Source: Salinicola socius (lineage in GTDB: Bacteria; Pseudomonadota; Gammaproteobacteria; Pseudomonadales; Halomonadaceae). Taken from it: a stretch of DNA of 54,582 bases. Below the pieces are notes generated by a model. It was not told the DNA's origin, did not search any database, and was given only the letters and a program-made list of their open reading frames with translations. Position 1 is the first letter of the stretch; every line of letters begins with the position of its first letter. Below, in pieces: positions 46,601 through 54,582 of this stretch. Location: contig NZ_MSDO01000013.1 in NCBI RefSeq assembly GCF_001937195.1, forward strand, positions 1 to 54,582. The letters are read 5' to 3'. The position numbers were made by a program, and so were the translations under genes.

Positions 46601-47561
46601 CGCGCAGCTGCGCGAGCTCGCCCAGCGCATCGATGATGTGCGCTATCAGCGCCTGGCGCTTTATGCCCGAGCCCATGGGGAGTACTGGAGCGGTCAGGTA
46701 TCGCTGGCCTATGAACACCTCGATCAGATCGATCCGCTGAACCAGCCGATGGTACTGGAGTGGTTGCCCTACTCCGATCACCCTCAGGTGGCGGCAGCCT
46801 GCTACCAGAGTTGGGCACTGTGCCTGCGTGGCGATTACCGCCGCGCGGAACAGCAGATGGAAGCCGCCATCCGGCTGGCGGAATCCGTTCGTCATCCTGG
46901 GTCGCTGGCCATGGCCCTGATTTTTGCCGCCTCGCTCTATCGTCAGCTCGGGCATATTCATCTCGCAACCGAGCGTGGCAGGCGTGCCCATGAAATGACC
47001 CGCACGGCGGACCTGCAGCGCTGGCACTGGGAGGCCGACTGCGTTCTCGGATGGAGTCAGTCGCTGGCGGGGGAGCCCCAGGGCTTGCAGCGCATCGAGT
47101 CCAGCGTCGCCCGGCTGAGCGAGCTGACCGGTCGCGAGCCCCACCAGCGCCCGTTCCTGTGGTACGGAGACGCCTGCCTGGCGCTCAATGACGTTGCGCG
47201 CGCAGTGGCGTATCTGGAGCCGTGTCTCCACCAGGCACGGACGCGGCGTTCGTTGATGATGCCGCAGATAGCGTTGCAGATGGCTCGCGCCAGGCATCGC
47301 TTGGGGGATGACATGCAGCGCGTGGCGGACCTGATCGAAGAAGCCAGAAGCTGGTCCCTCGAGGCAGGCAGTGCGCACATGGAGTTGAAAAGCCTGGAGA
47401 TGTGGCTCTCCCTGGTCGATCCAACCGATGGCGAGAAGCAGAAAGCGCTGCGCTATCGGCTGGGAGAAGTGGCACTGTCCGATGCTCCGGTTCTGACTCG
47501 CTGGCGAACGCTGCTGGACAATGTCAGCGCCACGTCTCGTACGCCGGACTATCAGCTATGA
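43659..47561 (+). CDS. Large multidomain regulator: BTAD-like DNA-binding region, degenerate cyclase domain, P-loop ATPase, TPR
   Basis: A 1300-residue protein. Residues 1-100 resemble a winged-helix output domain (YDKVKALLVYLLMQE, then LAEMLWPD and NLRHALHCLRHSL), and about 105-225 a BTAD-like helical region. Residues about 278-460 match a class III nucleotide-cyclase homology domain (RQITVMAIALRP; GDVTQVALAMMVAAQ), but the metal-binding aspartate expected in the first strand is absent (ALRPVD), so it is probably catalytically dead. A STAND-like ATPase follows with Walker A GDTGIGKS (501-508) and Walker B LVIIVDDLQWLD (619-630). The C-terminal about 450 residues look like TPR repeats. It may act as a signal-gated transcription regulator, but ligand and target genes are unknown. 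It starts 143 bases after miaE. Confidence 0.78.
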   Translation: MNPGRATTTIALFGHFSYQQDERTLTQFSYDKVKALLVYLLMQETPVSRASLAEMLWPDQGVKSGRTNLRHALHCLRHSLGDLAESSLSVTRQTIAFDLPTSVAWDLRAADGLLHQPPTVATLEQLLDHYRGDLLEELHLGQCVVFQQWLVRTRGEWRQRLIEYAERVLETASALPEALLRTLIHRLPGYGPFHERLVRQLAEHGQFAAAREQFNAFLQHLALSGQQPEPGFLQLARFWSEVPAQGLAGTDWLSQAGCSVSRGAQREAAGYSAEDIDYRQITVMAIALRPVDAGNDLGRALACLKAQGQLFQWLETQCRHLGGFWQAAVGSGVGLACFGTHGPTHQLAELVALFEHCRQGLARELDSVWEGDDSPPRFTLTAGLDSGRVIWLPERQSIDPFGDVTQVALAMMVAAQSSELVISLNASQHLPPAFDLQSRLTPRLISSDGRVQRRGLVLGVESAGREALPPSLMGRESELRQLRDALARVSLGLRQSLLVLGDTGIGKSALMIHFRESLQHEDVAVFWRPTTRLSSQSSYGLVQSLLRWYLEREPDGEALGALIDRTVALKKIGSERRQLLIDVLGREPLAREDADEAVELVTQLVQALILEMTASRRPLVIIVDDLQWLDEPSLKVLQNLQARLPIHTASLLIASHQNREVPSVRLNWDQQVMLARLDARQAADMLDYLARRHRLKLGPRLREQLIERCEGVPLYLQEICRRLEIDRREGRRLDVDSLPSGLLGLLASRIDQLQGDRQVAHMAATFGRQFEAGMLGDCLEASDGALKVALEQMRRLEIIEPCETHPYDFQFTHPLLQEAAYLSCPQDVRVVLHQRVVEVIESRYPAWISRHPGDFAEHLRRGGDPARAARYFEMAARGGLKVSANRTALKMAESGLACLNEGSAGGAERQISLLTVKGQACYALEGHGSRAAHESFIQAQKMWQGSVLDDEEADDQAFLVTWGLWVGASQRHANRDAESLAAQLRELAQRIDDVRYQRLALYARAHGEYWSGQVSLAYEHLDQIDPLNQPMVLEWLPYSDHPQVAAACYQSWALCLRGDYRRAEQQMEAAIRLAESVRHPGSLAMALIFAASLYRQLGHIHLATERGRRAHEMTRTADLQRWHWEADCVLGWSQSLAGEPQGLQRIESSVARLSELTGREPHQRPFLWYGDACLALNDVARAVAYLEPCLHQARTRRSLMMPQIALQMARARHRLGDDMQRVADLIEEARSWSLEAGSAHMELKSLEMWLSLVDPTDGEKQKALRYRLGEVALSDAPVLTRWRTLLDNVSATSRTPDYQL

Positions 47562-47649
47562 TCACGGCCGACAGCCATGACCATGGCCGAGGAAAGCATC
47601 GTCGTCGCGAGCGGAGGGGTGGGTTACGGCGAGCATGGCCGTGACCAAT

Positions 47650-47680
47650 AACGCCCGGCTCGATGTTCGAGCCGGGCGTT
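47650..47680. terminator. Strong hairpin between the large regulator and lpxH
   Basis: AACGCCCGGCTCGA pairs perfectly over 14 bp with TCGAGCCGGGCGTT around TGT. No T-run exists on either side, but the position between converging genes suggests a shared terminator. Confidence 0.6.
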
Positions 47681-47745
47681 GGTGTCAGACGAACCGCGCT
47701 ATTGGCATTGGATGACCGGTTTTCGCTCGATCGATGCCGGGACGT

Positions 47746-48468
47746 TCAGATCGCGAATGACTCGAGCGTCAACTCGTCGCCTTCCACTCTCAACTGCCAG
47801 CCCACGCCAGGGCGCCAGTCGCCGATCACGTAGCGCTTCGCAGCTTCTTCACCGACACGCAGGTCATGGACGGCCGGTCGGTGGGTGTGACCATGAATCA
47901 TGATCCTGACATCGTGAGTCTGCATGAGCTCGATGACGGCATCGGGCGTGACATCCATGATGTCTTCGGCCTTGTTGGTGTTGGCCTCGCCGGACTGTTC
48001 CCGCAGTTTCATGGCCAGCGCCAGACGCTCCTCGACCGGCATTGCCAGGATCTGGGCTTGCCAGGCTGGGTTGCGCGCCTGCTGGCGGAAAGCCATGTAG
48101 GCCTCGTCACGCGTACACAGACTGTCGCCATGCAACAGCAGGACGCGCTGGCCACCCAGCTCCACCACCGTCGGGTCGTCGAGCAGCGCACAGCCGCTGT
48201 CGGCCGCGAACGACTCGCCGATCAGAAAGTCCCGGTTGCCATGCATGAACGCCAGCCGCGTGCCGGCTTCGGCGCAGGCCCTGAGCTCGGCAATGATCTG
48301 CTGCTCGAAATCCCCGCGGTAGTCGTCGCCGATCCAGGCTTCGAATAGATCGCCGAGAATGGTCAGCGACGAGGCCTGTCGGGCCGGCCCGCGCAGATAG
48401 TCGATGAATCCCTTGGCGATGTCGGGCTGAGAGGGGTGGAGGTGGAGGTCGGCAATCAGCAGTTGCAT
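47746..48468 (-). CDS. lpxH: UDP-2,3-diacylglucosamine diphosphatase LpxH
   Basis: Fourth step of lipid A synthesis: cleaves UDP-2,3-diacylglucosamine to lipid X and UMP at the inner membrane surface. 240 residues (same as E. coli). The calcineurin-type metal motifs are in order: IADLHL, GDLFEAWIGDD, HGNRDF, HGDSL and HGHTHRP. It is followed upstream on the same strand by ppiB after a 91-base gap. Confidence 0.95.
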   Translation of the reverse strand: MQLLIADLHLHPSQPDIAKGFIDYLRGPARQASSLTILGDLFEAWIGDDYRGDFEQQIIAELRACAEAGTRLAFMHGNRDFLIGESFAADSGCALLDDPTVVELGGQRVLLLHGDSLCTRDEAYMAFRQQARNPAWQAQILAMPVEERLALAMKLREQSGEANTNKAEDIMDVTPDAVIELMQTHDVRIMIHGHTHRPAVHDLRVGEEAAKRYVIGDWRPGVGWQLRVEGDELTLESFAI

Positions 48469-48559
48469 GCGAAAGATCGTTCCTGTCGGTGGTCAGGCTT
48501 GGCGCGCAGACGGGCTAGGATCGCCGGCTTCTCGTCGAAGCCTGACCGGTATTGAAGGA

Positions 48560-49054
48560 TCAGGCCGTGACTTCGGCACGTTCGATGATGACGTCATCCG
48601 CCGGAACATCGCTGTGCATGCCGCGACGCCCGGTGGCGACCTGGCGGATGTTGTCGACCACTTCCATGCCATCGACGACTCGACCGAAAACGCAGTAACC
48701 CCAGCCCTGCACGCTCTTGTCGCGGTGATTGAGGAAATCGTTGTCGCCCACATTGATGAAGAACTGTGCGCTGGCCGAGTGCGGATCCTGCGTGCGCGCC
48801 ATGGCCACCGTGCCTTTCTGGTTGGTCAGGCCGTTGTCGGCTTCGTTGTCGATCGTGGCGCGGGTCGGTTTCTGTTCGAAGTCGGTGTCGAAGCCGCCGC
48901 CCTGAACCATGAATCCATCGATCACGCGGTGAAACAGGGTGCCGTCGTAGTGGCCTTCCTTGACGTACTGCTCGAAATTGGCGGCCGTCTTGGGGGCTTT
49001 TTCGAAGTCGAGTTCGAGCGTGATGGCGCCGTGGTTGGTGTGCAAAACGATCAT
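48560..49054 (-). CDS. ppiB: Peptidyl-prolyl cis-trans isomerase B (cyclophilin)
   Basis: Cytoplasmic cyclophilin that speeds prolyl isomerisation during folding. 164 residues with no signal peptide. The catalytic core [15 protein letters not shown] and the [10 protein letters not shown] motif are present. It is divergent from glnS. ppiB beside glnS and cysS is a common arrangement in Pseudomonas and relatives. Confidence 0.95.
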   Translation of the reverse strand: MIVLHTNHGAITLELDFEKAPKTAANFEQYVKEGHYDGTLFHRVIDGFMVQGGGFDTDFEQKPTRATIDNEADNGLTNQKGTVAMARTQDPHSASAQFFINVGDNDFLNHRDKSVQGWGYCVFGRVVDGMEVVDNIRQVATGRRGMHSDVPADDVIIERAEVTA

Positions 49055-49090
49055 CGGAGATCCTGAGCGATTCTGGGCTGTCGTAAGATG

Positions 49091-49130
49091 GCGGCCGGCT
49101 TGTCGCCGGCCGCGGGCGTCGCGCTATAAT
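49091..49130 (+). promoter_or_regulatory. Candidate glnS promoter with overlapping hairpin
   Basis: The -10 box TATAAT (49125-49130) is perfect. The best -35 (TTGTCG, 49100-49105) is 19 bases upstream. It lies in the loop of a perfect 9-bp inverted repeat, GCGGCCGGC-TTGTC-GCCGGCCGC (49091-49113), which may be an operator site. glnS starts about 100 bases downstream. Confidence 0.55.
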
Positions 49131-49238
49131 AGCGGTTTTGGGCCGTCGGGAGAAACCGCTGTCCGCGCGTGTTAACCTGCCGTTATCAGGGCCGTACCGC
49201 TGCCCACTCATCCGAATTACAGAGGTTGCCTGCATTCC

Positions 49239-50978
49239 ATGAGCGTCGAAAGCAACACGAACGCCGAGAGCCCCAACGCCAGTTCCGAAGCCCAGCCAGG
49301 TGCCGAGACCCAGCAGGGGGGGCCGAATTTCCTGCGTAACCAGATTCGTGACGAGATCGAGTCGGGGCGGGCCACGACGATCGTGACCCGCTTTCCGCCG
49401 GAGCCCAACGGCTTTCTGCATATCGGCCACGCCAAGTCGATCTGGGTCAATTTCGGCCTGGCGGAACAGTTCGGCGGGCGCTGTCATCTGCGTTTCGACG
49501 ACACCAACCCGGCCAAGGAAGAGCAGGCTTACATCGATGCGATCCAGGAAGATATTCGCTGGCTCGGTTACGAATGGAGCGGAGCGGTACGTTTCGCCTC
49601 CGACTACTTCGATCAGCTCTATGCCTGGGCCCAGCATCTGGTGCGTGAAGGCAAGGCGTACGTCGACGACCTCTCGCCGGATGAGATTCGCGAGTACCGC
49701 GGCACCCTGACGGAACCGGGCCGCCCGAGCCCGTATCGCGATCGTGGCGTCGAAGAGAACCTCGATCTGCTCGAGCGCATGCGACTGGGCGAGTTCGCTG
49801 AAGGCAGCAAGGTGCTGCGTGCCAGGATCGACATGGCCGCGCCGAACATCAATCTGCGCGATCCGATTCTCTACCGTATCCGCCACGCGCATCACCATCA
49901 GACCGGTGACGCCTGGAAGATCTACCCGTCCTACGATTTCACCCACGGCCAGTCCGATGCGATCGAGGGCATCACGCATTCGCTGTGTACGCTCGAGTTC
50001 GAGGACCATCGGCCGCTGTACGAGTGGTTCCTGGCCCAGCTGCCGGTGCCGTCCAAGCCCCGGCAGACCGAATTCGCGCGGATGAACGTCAACTATACGG
50101 TGACCTCCAAGCGCAAGCTAAAGCTGCTGGTGGACCAGGACGTGGTCGATGGCTGGGATGATCCGCGGATGCCGACGATCTCCGGATTGCGTCGCCGTGG
50201 CTACACGCCGGCGTCGCTGCGCAAGTTCTGCGACATGACCGGCGTCAGCCGGGCCGCCAACGTGGTCGATATCGCGATGCTGCATTTCGCGATCCGCTCG
50301 GATCTGGAGGACAACGCGCCGCGAGCGATGTGTGTCCTCAATCCGCTGAAGGTGGTTCTGACCAATCTCACGGCGGATCACGACGAGGTCTTCGAGGTGC
50401 CGGGGCACCCGGCGCGTGAGGATATGGGAACACGCCGACTGCCGCTGACCCGCGAGATCTGGATCGATCGCGAAGACTTCATGGAAGAGCCGCCCAAGAA
50501 GTTCTTCCGTCTGGCGCCCGGCAAGGAAGTTCGCCTGCGCAATGGCTACGTCATTCGTTGCGACGAGGTGATCAAGGGCGACGATGGCGAGATCGATGCG
50601 CTGCACTGTAGCGTCGATTTCGACACGCTGGGCAAGAACCCGGAAGGGCGCAAGGTCAAGGGCGTCATCCATTGGGTCAGCGCGGAACATGGCGTCCCCG
50701 TCGAAGTGCGGCTTTACGACAATCTGTTCCTGGATGAAGCTCCGGATCGCGATAAGGACGCCGACTTCCTCGATCATCTCAACCCCGACTCGCTGGTCAC
50801 GGTGACCGGCATTGCCGAACCGGCGCTGGCGAATATCGAGCCCGAGGCCCGCTATCAGTTCGAACGGGTCGGCTACTTCTGTGCCGACCGCCACGCCTGT
50901 CGAGATGGCAAGCTGGTGTTCAATCGCACGGTGGGGCTCAAGGATAGCTGGGCCAAGATTCAGAAGAAGCAGGGCTGA
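49239..50978 (+). CDS. glnS: Glutaminyl-tRNA synthetase
   Basis: Charges tRNA-Gln with glutamine. 579 residues, class I synthetase. The HIGH motif is in [11 protein letters not shown] (about residue 58), followed by FDDTNPAKE, and the KMSKS-type motif is VTSKRKL (about residue 290), where E. coli has VMSKRKL. The first about 28 residues are a polar, low-complexity extension before [11 protein letters not shown]. It is followed by cysS after 10 bases. Confidence 0.96.
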   Translation: MSVESNTNAESPNASSEAQPGAETQQGGPNFLRNQIRDEIESGRATTIVTRFPPEPNGFLHIGHAKSIWVNFGLAEQFGGRCHLRFDDTNPAKEEQAYIDAIQEDIRWLGYEWSGAVRFASDYFDQLYAWAQHLVREGKAYVDDLSPDEIREYRGTLTEPGRPSPYRDRGVEENLDLLERMRLGEFAEGSKVLRARIDMAAPNINLRDPILYRIRHAHHHQTGDAWKIYPSYDFTHGQSDAIEGITHSLCTLEFEDHRPLYEWFLAQLPVPSKPRQTEFARMNVNYTVTSKRKLKLLVDQDVVDGWDDPRMPTISGLRRRGYTPASLRKFCDMTGVSRAANVVDIAMLHFAIRSDLEDNAPRAMCVLNPLKVVLTNLTADHDEVFEVPGHPAREDMGTRRLPLTREIWIDREDFMEEPPKKFFRLAPGKEVRLRNGYVIRCDEVIKGDDGEIDALHCSVDFDTLGKNPEGRKVKGVIHWVSAEHGVPVEVRLYDNLFLDEAPDRDKDADFLDHLNPDSLVTVTGIAEPALANIEPEARYQFERVGYFCADRHACRDGKLVFNRTVGLKDSWAKIQKKQG

Positions 50979-50988
50979 GGGGTAGAGC

Positions 50989-52389
50989 ATGAGCGCGCTG
51001 GAGATCTACAACACGCTGACGCGACGCAAGTCGAGGCTGGAGCCGATCGAACCGGGCAGATTGCGCATGTATGTCTGCGGGATGACGGTCTACGACTACT
51101 GCCATCTGGGTCATGCGCGGGTCATGGTGGCGTTCGACGTGATCACGCGGTGGCTGCGTCAGACCGGGCTGGACGTGACCTACGTTCGCAACATTACCGA
51201 TATCGACGACAAGATTCTCAAGCGCGCGCAGGAGAACGGCGAATCGATATCGGCACTGACCGAGCGCATGATCGACGCCATGCACGAAGACGAAGCGCGT
51301 CTTGGCGTGCTGCGGCCGGATGCGGAGCCGCGGGCGACTGGCCATATCCCGGAGATCGTGGCGATGATCGAGCGTCTGATCGCGGGCGGCTATGCCTATG
51401 CCGCCGACAATGGCGACGTCTACTATCGCGTCCGCCGTTTCGCCGATTACGGCAAGCTCAACAATCGTAATCTCGACGACATGCGTGCCGGCGCGCGCGT
51501 CGATGTCGACGAGCACAAGGAAGATCCGCTCGACTTCGTGTTGTGGAAAGCGGCCAAGCCGGGCGAAGACAGTTGGTCTTCTCCCTGGGGCGAAGGGCGG
51601 CCGGGCTGGCATATCGAGTGCTCGGCGATGTCGACCTGCTGCCTCGGCGAGACTTTCGATATCCATGGCGGCGGGCCGGATCTGACCTTTCCGCATCACG
51701 AGAACGAGATCGCCCAGAGCGAGGCGGCGACCGGGAAGCCTTACGTCAACGTTTGGATGCATGCCGGCGCAGTGCGGGTCAATCACGAGAAGATGTCCAA
51801 ATCTCTGGGCAATTTCTTCACGATCCGCGAGGTGCTGGAGGTGCACGACCCTGAAGTCGTGCGCTACCTGCTGGTTGCCAGCCACTATCGCAGCCCGATC
51901 AACTACGCTCCTGAGTCGCTGAGCGAGGCGCGCAAGTCGTTGGAGCGCTTCTATCATGCGCTCGACGGGGTCGAGTTGCTTCATGGCGATGTCGAAGGCA
52001 TCTACGCCGAACGGTTCTCGGCGGCGATGAGCGATGACTTCAATACGCCGGAAGCGCTGTCGGTGCTGTTCGACATGGCGCGCGAGATCAATCGGCTGCG
52101 CGATGTCGAACCGGCTCATGCCGGGGCGCTGGGCCAGGAGCTCAAGCGGTTGGCAAGCGTGCTGGGGTTGCTCGAGCGGGAACCGGCCGTTTTCCTCAAG
52201 GCTGGCGCGAACGACCTGCCGCTGAGCGAGGCCGAGATCGAGTCACGAATCGAGGCGCGGGCGGTGGCCAAGGAGAACCGGGATTTCGCCGAGGCTGACC
52301 GGATCCGTGATGAGCTGGCGGCATTGGGCGTGGTGCTGAAGGATTCCCGCGAGGGGACGCGCTGGGGGTTCGAGGCGCCGCCGGCGTGA
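50989..52389 (+). CDS. cysS: Cysteinyl-tRNA synthetase
   Basis: Charges tRNA-Cys. 466 residues, class I synthetase. The zinc cysteine and HIGH motif appear in [17 protein letters not shown], further zinc ligands are in WHIECSAMS and FPHHENE, and the KMSKS motif is [10 protein letters not shown]. The short glnS-cysS spacing and a terminator after cysS indicate a two-gene operon. Confidence 0.96.
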   Translation: MSALEIYNTLTRRKSRLEPIEPGRLRMYVCGMTVYDYCHLGHARVMVAFDVITRWLRQTGLDVTYVRNITDIDDKILKRAQENGESISALTERMIDAMHEDEARLGVLRPDAEPRATGHIPEIVAMIERLIAGGYAYAADNGDVYYRVRRFADYGKLNNRNLDDMRAGARVDVDEHKEDPLDFVLWKAAKPGEDSWSSPWGEGRPGWHIECSAMSTCCLGETFDIHGGGPDLTFPHHENEIAQSEAATGKPYVNVWMHAGAVRVNHEKMSKSLGNFFTIREVLEVHDPEVVRYLLVASHYRSPINYAPESLSEARKSLERFYHALDGVELLHGDVEGIYAERFSAAMSDDFNTPEALSVLFDMAREINRLRDVEPAHAGALGQELKRLASVLGLLEREPAVFLKAGANDLPLSEAEIESRIEARAVAKENRDFAEADRIRDELAALGVVLKDSREGTRWGFEAPPA

Positions 52390-52434
52390 TGCGATCCCGT
52401 CTTCGGAATACTCTCGAGGCGACGTTCTCGAAAT

Positions 52435-52464
52435 GACAAACCCCGCCAACTGGCGGGGTTTGTC
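52435..52464. terminator. Bidirectional terminator between cysS and mtnN
   Basis: GACAAACCCCGCCA pairs over 14 bp with TGGCGGGGTTTGTC around AC. The stem-embedded AAA and TTT give partial T-runs on both strands, fitting converging genes. Confidence 0.8.
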
Positions 52465-52500
52465 GTTCTGAAAGGGACAATGGCAAGTGAACCGTGGAGG

Positions 52501-53205
52501 TTATTGCGCGGCCAGCCTGGCGATGATGGCATCGACCATCTGGGCCGAATGCGTTGCCGCCCGTTCCAGAAAGGCGTCGAAGGAGAGCTCTGACTGCTTG
52601 CCGGCGATGTCCGACAGCGCCCGGATGACCACGAACGGGCATTCGAACAGATGGCAGGTCTGGGCGATGGCCGCTGCTTCCATTTCCACGGCGAGCATCT
52701 GGGGGAAATGCGAGCGCACGGCGTCGACGCGTGCCGGGTCGGACATGAAACTGTCGCCAGTACAGATCAGCCCCTCGTGAACACGCAGGTCGCCGAGCTT
52801 CTCGATGCACGCGCGAGCGGTCTCGATCAGCCTGGTATCGGCGGCGAAGCCTGCCGGCATGCCGGGCACCTGGCCCATCTCGTAGCCGAAGGCCGTGACG
52901 TCGACGTCGTGATGGCGGACTTCGCTGGAGATGATGACGTCGCCGACCTCTAGGGACGCGCCGAAGCCGCCCGCGGAGCCGGTATTGATGATCGCGTCCG
53001 GGCGGTAATGGGTCATCAGCTGCGTCGCGCCCACGGTGGCGTTGACCTTGCCGATGCCGGACTGGAGCAGCACGATCTGAAGACCGTGGCGCCGACCGCA
53101 ATGAAAAGTGCCCCCCGGATGGTGTTCGATGCGGGCGTCGTCCAACTGAGAGGCGAGCAGGGCGACTTCCTGTTCCATGGCGCCAATGATGCCGAGAGTC
53201 TGCAT
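52501..53205 (-). CDS. mtnN: 5'-methylthioadenosine/S-adenosylhomocysteine nucleosidase
   Basis: Hydrolyses methylthioadenosine and S-adenosylhomocysteine, releasing adenine. 234 residues (E. coli 232). The family start LGIIGAMEQEVALL, the substrate region VEMEAAAIAQTC and the catalytic aspartate in IRALSDIAG are present. The freed adenine can be salvaged by apt at 19227. It converges on cysS. Confidence 0.94.
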   Translation of the reverse strand: MQTLGIIGAMEQEVALLASQLDDARIEHHPGGTFHCGRRHGLQIVLLQSGIGKVNATVGATQLMTHYRPDAIINTGSAGGFGASLEVGDVIISSEVRHHDVDVTAFGYEMGQVPGMPAGFAADTRLIETARACIEKLGDLRVHEGLICTGDSFMSDPARVDAVRSHFPQMLAVEMEAAAIAQTCHLFECPFVVIRALSDIAGKQSELSFDAFLERAATHSAQMVDAIIARLAAQ

Positions 53206-53316
53206 GCGGCAGTCCTTCCGTGGGTCGGTGAGAGGTATCGGTGATCCGAGCTTGCGATGCGAGGCAGTCGGACATTCGCGCTATCGACCGCGGTCCTGAC
53301 GACGATTCTCGCTACG

Positions 53317-54174
53317 TTACTGGGCGTCGTGGAGCCCGGCCGCCTGCAGTGTGTTCTCCAGCAGCGTGGCGACGGTCATCGGTCCGACGCCGCCCGGCAC
53401 CGGCGTGATCCAGCTGGCGCGCTCGGACGCGGTGGCGAAATCGACATCGCCCACCAGCGAGCCATCTTGCTGACGGTTGATGCCGACATCGATGACGATT
53501 GCACCCGGCTTGATCCAGCGGCCGTCGATCAGGCCGGGCTTGCCGGTGGCGACCACCAGCAGATCGGCTTGCCGCACTTTATCCTCGAGACCCTGAGTGA
53601 AGCGATGACAGATCGTGGTGGTGCAGCCGGCCAGCAGCAGCTCCAGTGCCATCGGCCGACCGACGATGTTGGACGCGCCGACGATGGTGGCATCTAGGCC
53701 TCTCAGCGAGATCCGGCTCTCTTCGAGCAGCGTGATGATGCCCTTGGGGGTGCACGGGCGAAGCAGTGGCAGTCGCTGTGCCAGTCGACCCAGATTGTAG
53801 GGATGGAAACCATCGACGTCCTTGTCCGGACGAATGCGCTCCAACAGCGGGTTGGCATCGAGATGCTCGGGGAGCGGCAGCTGCAGCAGGATGCCGTCAA
53901 CGGCCGGATCGGCATTCAGTCGATCGATCAGGGCTTCCAGGTCGTGTTGCGAGGTGGTGGTCTCGAGCCGGTGGCTGAAGGAGACAATGCCCGCGTTCTC
54001 GCAAGCGCGATGCTTGTGGCTGACGTAGACCTCGGAGGCCGGGTCATGCCCAATCAGAATGACGGCCAACCCCGGGCGACGGAGCCCGCGCTGGGTTCGA
54101 TGCTCCACGTCGACTTTCACCCGATTGCGGATTGAGCCGGCAATGGCCTTGCCATCGATCAACTGAGCGGTCAT
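53317..54174 (-). CDS. folD: Methylenetetrahydrofolate dehydrogenase/cyclohydrolase FolD
   Basis: Bifunctional enzyme interconverting methylene-, methenyl- and 10-formyltetrahydrofolate with NADP. 285 residues. The catalytic lysine is in [14 protein letters not shown], and [11 protein letters not shown] and the nucleotide-binding [17 protein letters not shown] are conserved. The PGGVGPMT signature lies near the C-terminus. The 10-formyl product is the substrate of PurU at 27973. The 54175-54420 gap holds its promoter and that of the tRNA genes. Confidence 0.95.
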   Translation of the reverse strand: MTAQLIDGKAIAGSIRNRVKVDVEHRTQRGLRRPGLAVILIGHDPASEVYVSHKHRACENAGIVSFSHRLETTTSQHDLEALIDRLNADPAVDGILLQLPLPEHLDANPLLERIRPDKDVDGFHPYNLGRLAQRLPLLRPCTPKGIITLLEESRISLRGLDATIVGASNIVGRPMALELLLAGCTTTICHRFTQGLEDKVRQADLLVVATGKPGLIDGRWIKPGAIVIDVGINRQQDGSLVGDVDFATASERASWITPVPGGVGPMTVATLLENTLQAAGLHDAQ

Positions 54175-54228
54175 CGACTTTCCTTTCTGAGTCCTGAGGG
54201 TGCCGGTAGCGGACCGACGAAGCGGGCA

Positions 54229-54256
54229 ATTTTCGCACGCTTGGCGATGCAGTCAA
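54229..54256 (-). promoter_or_regulatory. Candidate folD promoter
   Basis: On the minus strand TTGACT (54256-54251) and GAAAAT (54234-54229) are spaced by 16 bases, about 55 bases before the folD ATG. Confidence 0.4.
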
Positions 54257-54341
54257 CGTAAGCTGAAGCGTAAGTGGAATTTGGTACCGGTTTTGGCCTT
54301 TCTGCCGATCGGGTCAATCGACGTTAAGTGCACGTAAAGGC

Positions 54342-54369
54342 TTGACCCGACAGAAAGGATCCGTAGAAT
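54342..54369 (+). promoter_or_regulatory. Promoter of the tRNA-Pro/tRNA-Arg operon
   Basis: TTGACC (54342-54347) and TAGAAT (54364-54369) are spaced by 16 bases, followed by a GC-rich start region (ACGCAGCGC), as is usual in stable RNA promoters. The -35 is also the right arm of an inverted repeat, GGGTCAA (54311-54317) with TTGACCC (54342-54348). Confidence 0.7.
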
Positions 54370-54420
54370 ACGCAGCGCATCGAAGGGCTCGTAGAGTCAT
54401 CGGGCATGACAGACGTCTTA

Positions 54421-54497
54421 CGGGGTATAGCGCAGTCTGGTAGCGCGCCTGCTTTGGGAGCAGGATGTCGGGGGTTCGAATCCCTCTACCCCGACCA
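54421..54497 (+). tRNA. tRNA-Pro (anticodon TGG)
   Basis: A complete 77-base tRNA. Acceptor stem CGGGGTA pairs with TACCCCG, the anticodon arm is CCTGC-TTTGGGA-GCAGG with TGG at 54455-54457, and the T-loop TTCGAAT and encoded CCA are present. It is followed 44 bases later by tRNA-Arg. Confidence 0.96.
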
Positions 54498-54541
54498 CGA
54501 CGTCGCGTTCATGTTGATGAAAATGCAGCCGGTATTGGAAT

Positions 54542-54582
54542 GCGCCTATAGCTCAATCGGATAGAGCAACGGCCTTCTAAGC
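54542..54582 (+). tRNA. tRNA-Arg (anticodon TCT), 3' end outside window
   Basis: The 5' part of a tRNA: acceptor strand GCGCCTA, D arm, and the anticodon loop CTTCTAA following the stem strand CGGC, with anticodon TCT at 54576-54578. The window ends in the anticodon stem. A tRNA cluster starting Pro-Arg is typical of this position in related bacteria. Confidence 0.9.

Noticed and set aside
45255-47378. 707-residue minus-strand frame opposite the large regulator
   Set aside because: The plus-strand protein has clear Walker motifs; the opposite frame looks like a codon-bias shadow.

Overview
The window looks like a chromosomal segment of a gammaproteobacterium, most probably a halophile of the Halomonadaceae (Halomonas, Salinicola or a relative). 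This placement is an inference from gene content, high GC, and gene order shared with Pseudomonas and Oceanospirillales, such as lexA beside psrA followed by nagZ and hpt, and glnS-cysS near folD and a tRNA cluster. No database search was possible. No insertion sequence, prophage, CRISPR array or pseudogene was seen. The window starts inside a tRNA-Val gene and ends inside a tRNA-Arg gene that follows tRNA-Pro.

Layout. 447-6459: a glycerol ABC transporter operon of the glpSTPQUV type. 6637-7989: an HDOD signalling protein and free methionine-R-sulfoxide reductase. 8111-10724: the methionine importer metN-metI-metQ on the minus strand. 11042-18173: pyrimidine-ring degradation, with rutE, rutR and rutABCDF plus an NCS1 permease standing where rutG is usually found. 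A RutR-like palindrome and a sigma-54-type promoter lie before rutA. 18458-21746: riboflavin synthase, then nucleobase salvage and uracil repair (apt, gpt, ung, upp). 21743-25398: molybdenum cofactor synthesis (mobA, mobB, a fused moaC-moaD, moaE, moaA). 25558-25848: a small H-NS-like protein that ends in an AT-hook. 26020-28821: an RNase J-type nuclease divergent from purU. 28853-33316: dinB and lexA on minus, psrA, nagZ and hpt on plus. 33451-36937: PEP synthase ppsA and its regulator ppsR, divergent around a perfect 10-bp inverted repeat. 37012-42443: a membrane glycerophosphodiesterase, an outer-membrane barrel and aconitase B, all minus. 42853-47561: miaE and a 1300-residue regulator combining an N-terminal DNA-binding/BTAD-like region, a degenerate cyclase-homology domain, a P-loop ATPase and a TPR-like C-terminus. 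47746-54174: lpxH, ppiB, glnS, cysS, mtnN, folD.

How the parts connect. The rut operon releases nitrogen from uracil, upp recaptures uracil as UMP, and ung releases uracil from DNA. Riboflavin synthase supplies the flavin precursor used by RutA, RutE and RutF. apt, gpt and hpt salvage purines. GlpSTPQUV imports glycerol, the membrane glycerophosphodiesterase can release glycerol-3-phosphate, and PpsA/PpsR controls entry to gluconeogenesis.

The most unusual features are the MoaC-MoaD fusion, the AT-hook H-NS-like protein, the large regulator with a probably inactive cyclase domain, and five unrelated degenerate tandem-repeat arrays (units about 13-25 bp) confined to intergenic gaps. Two of these arrays begin exactly over the stop codon of the upstream gene.
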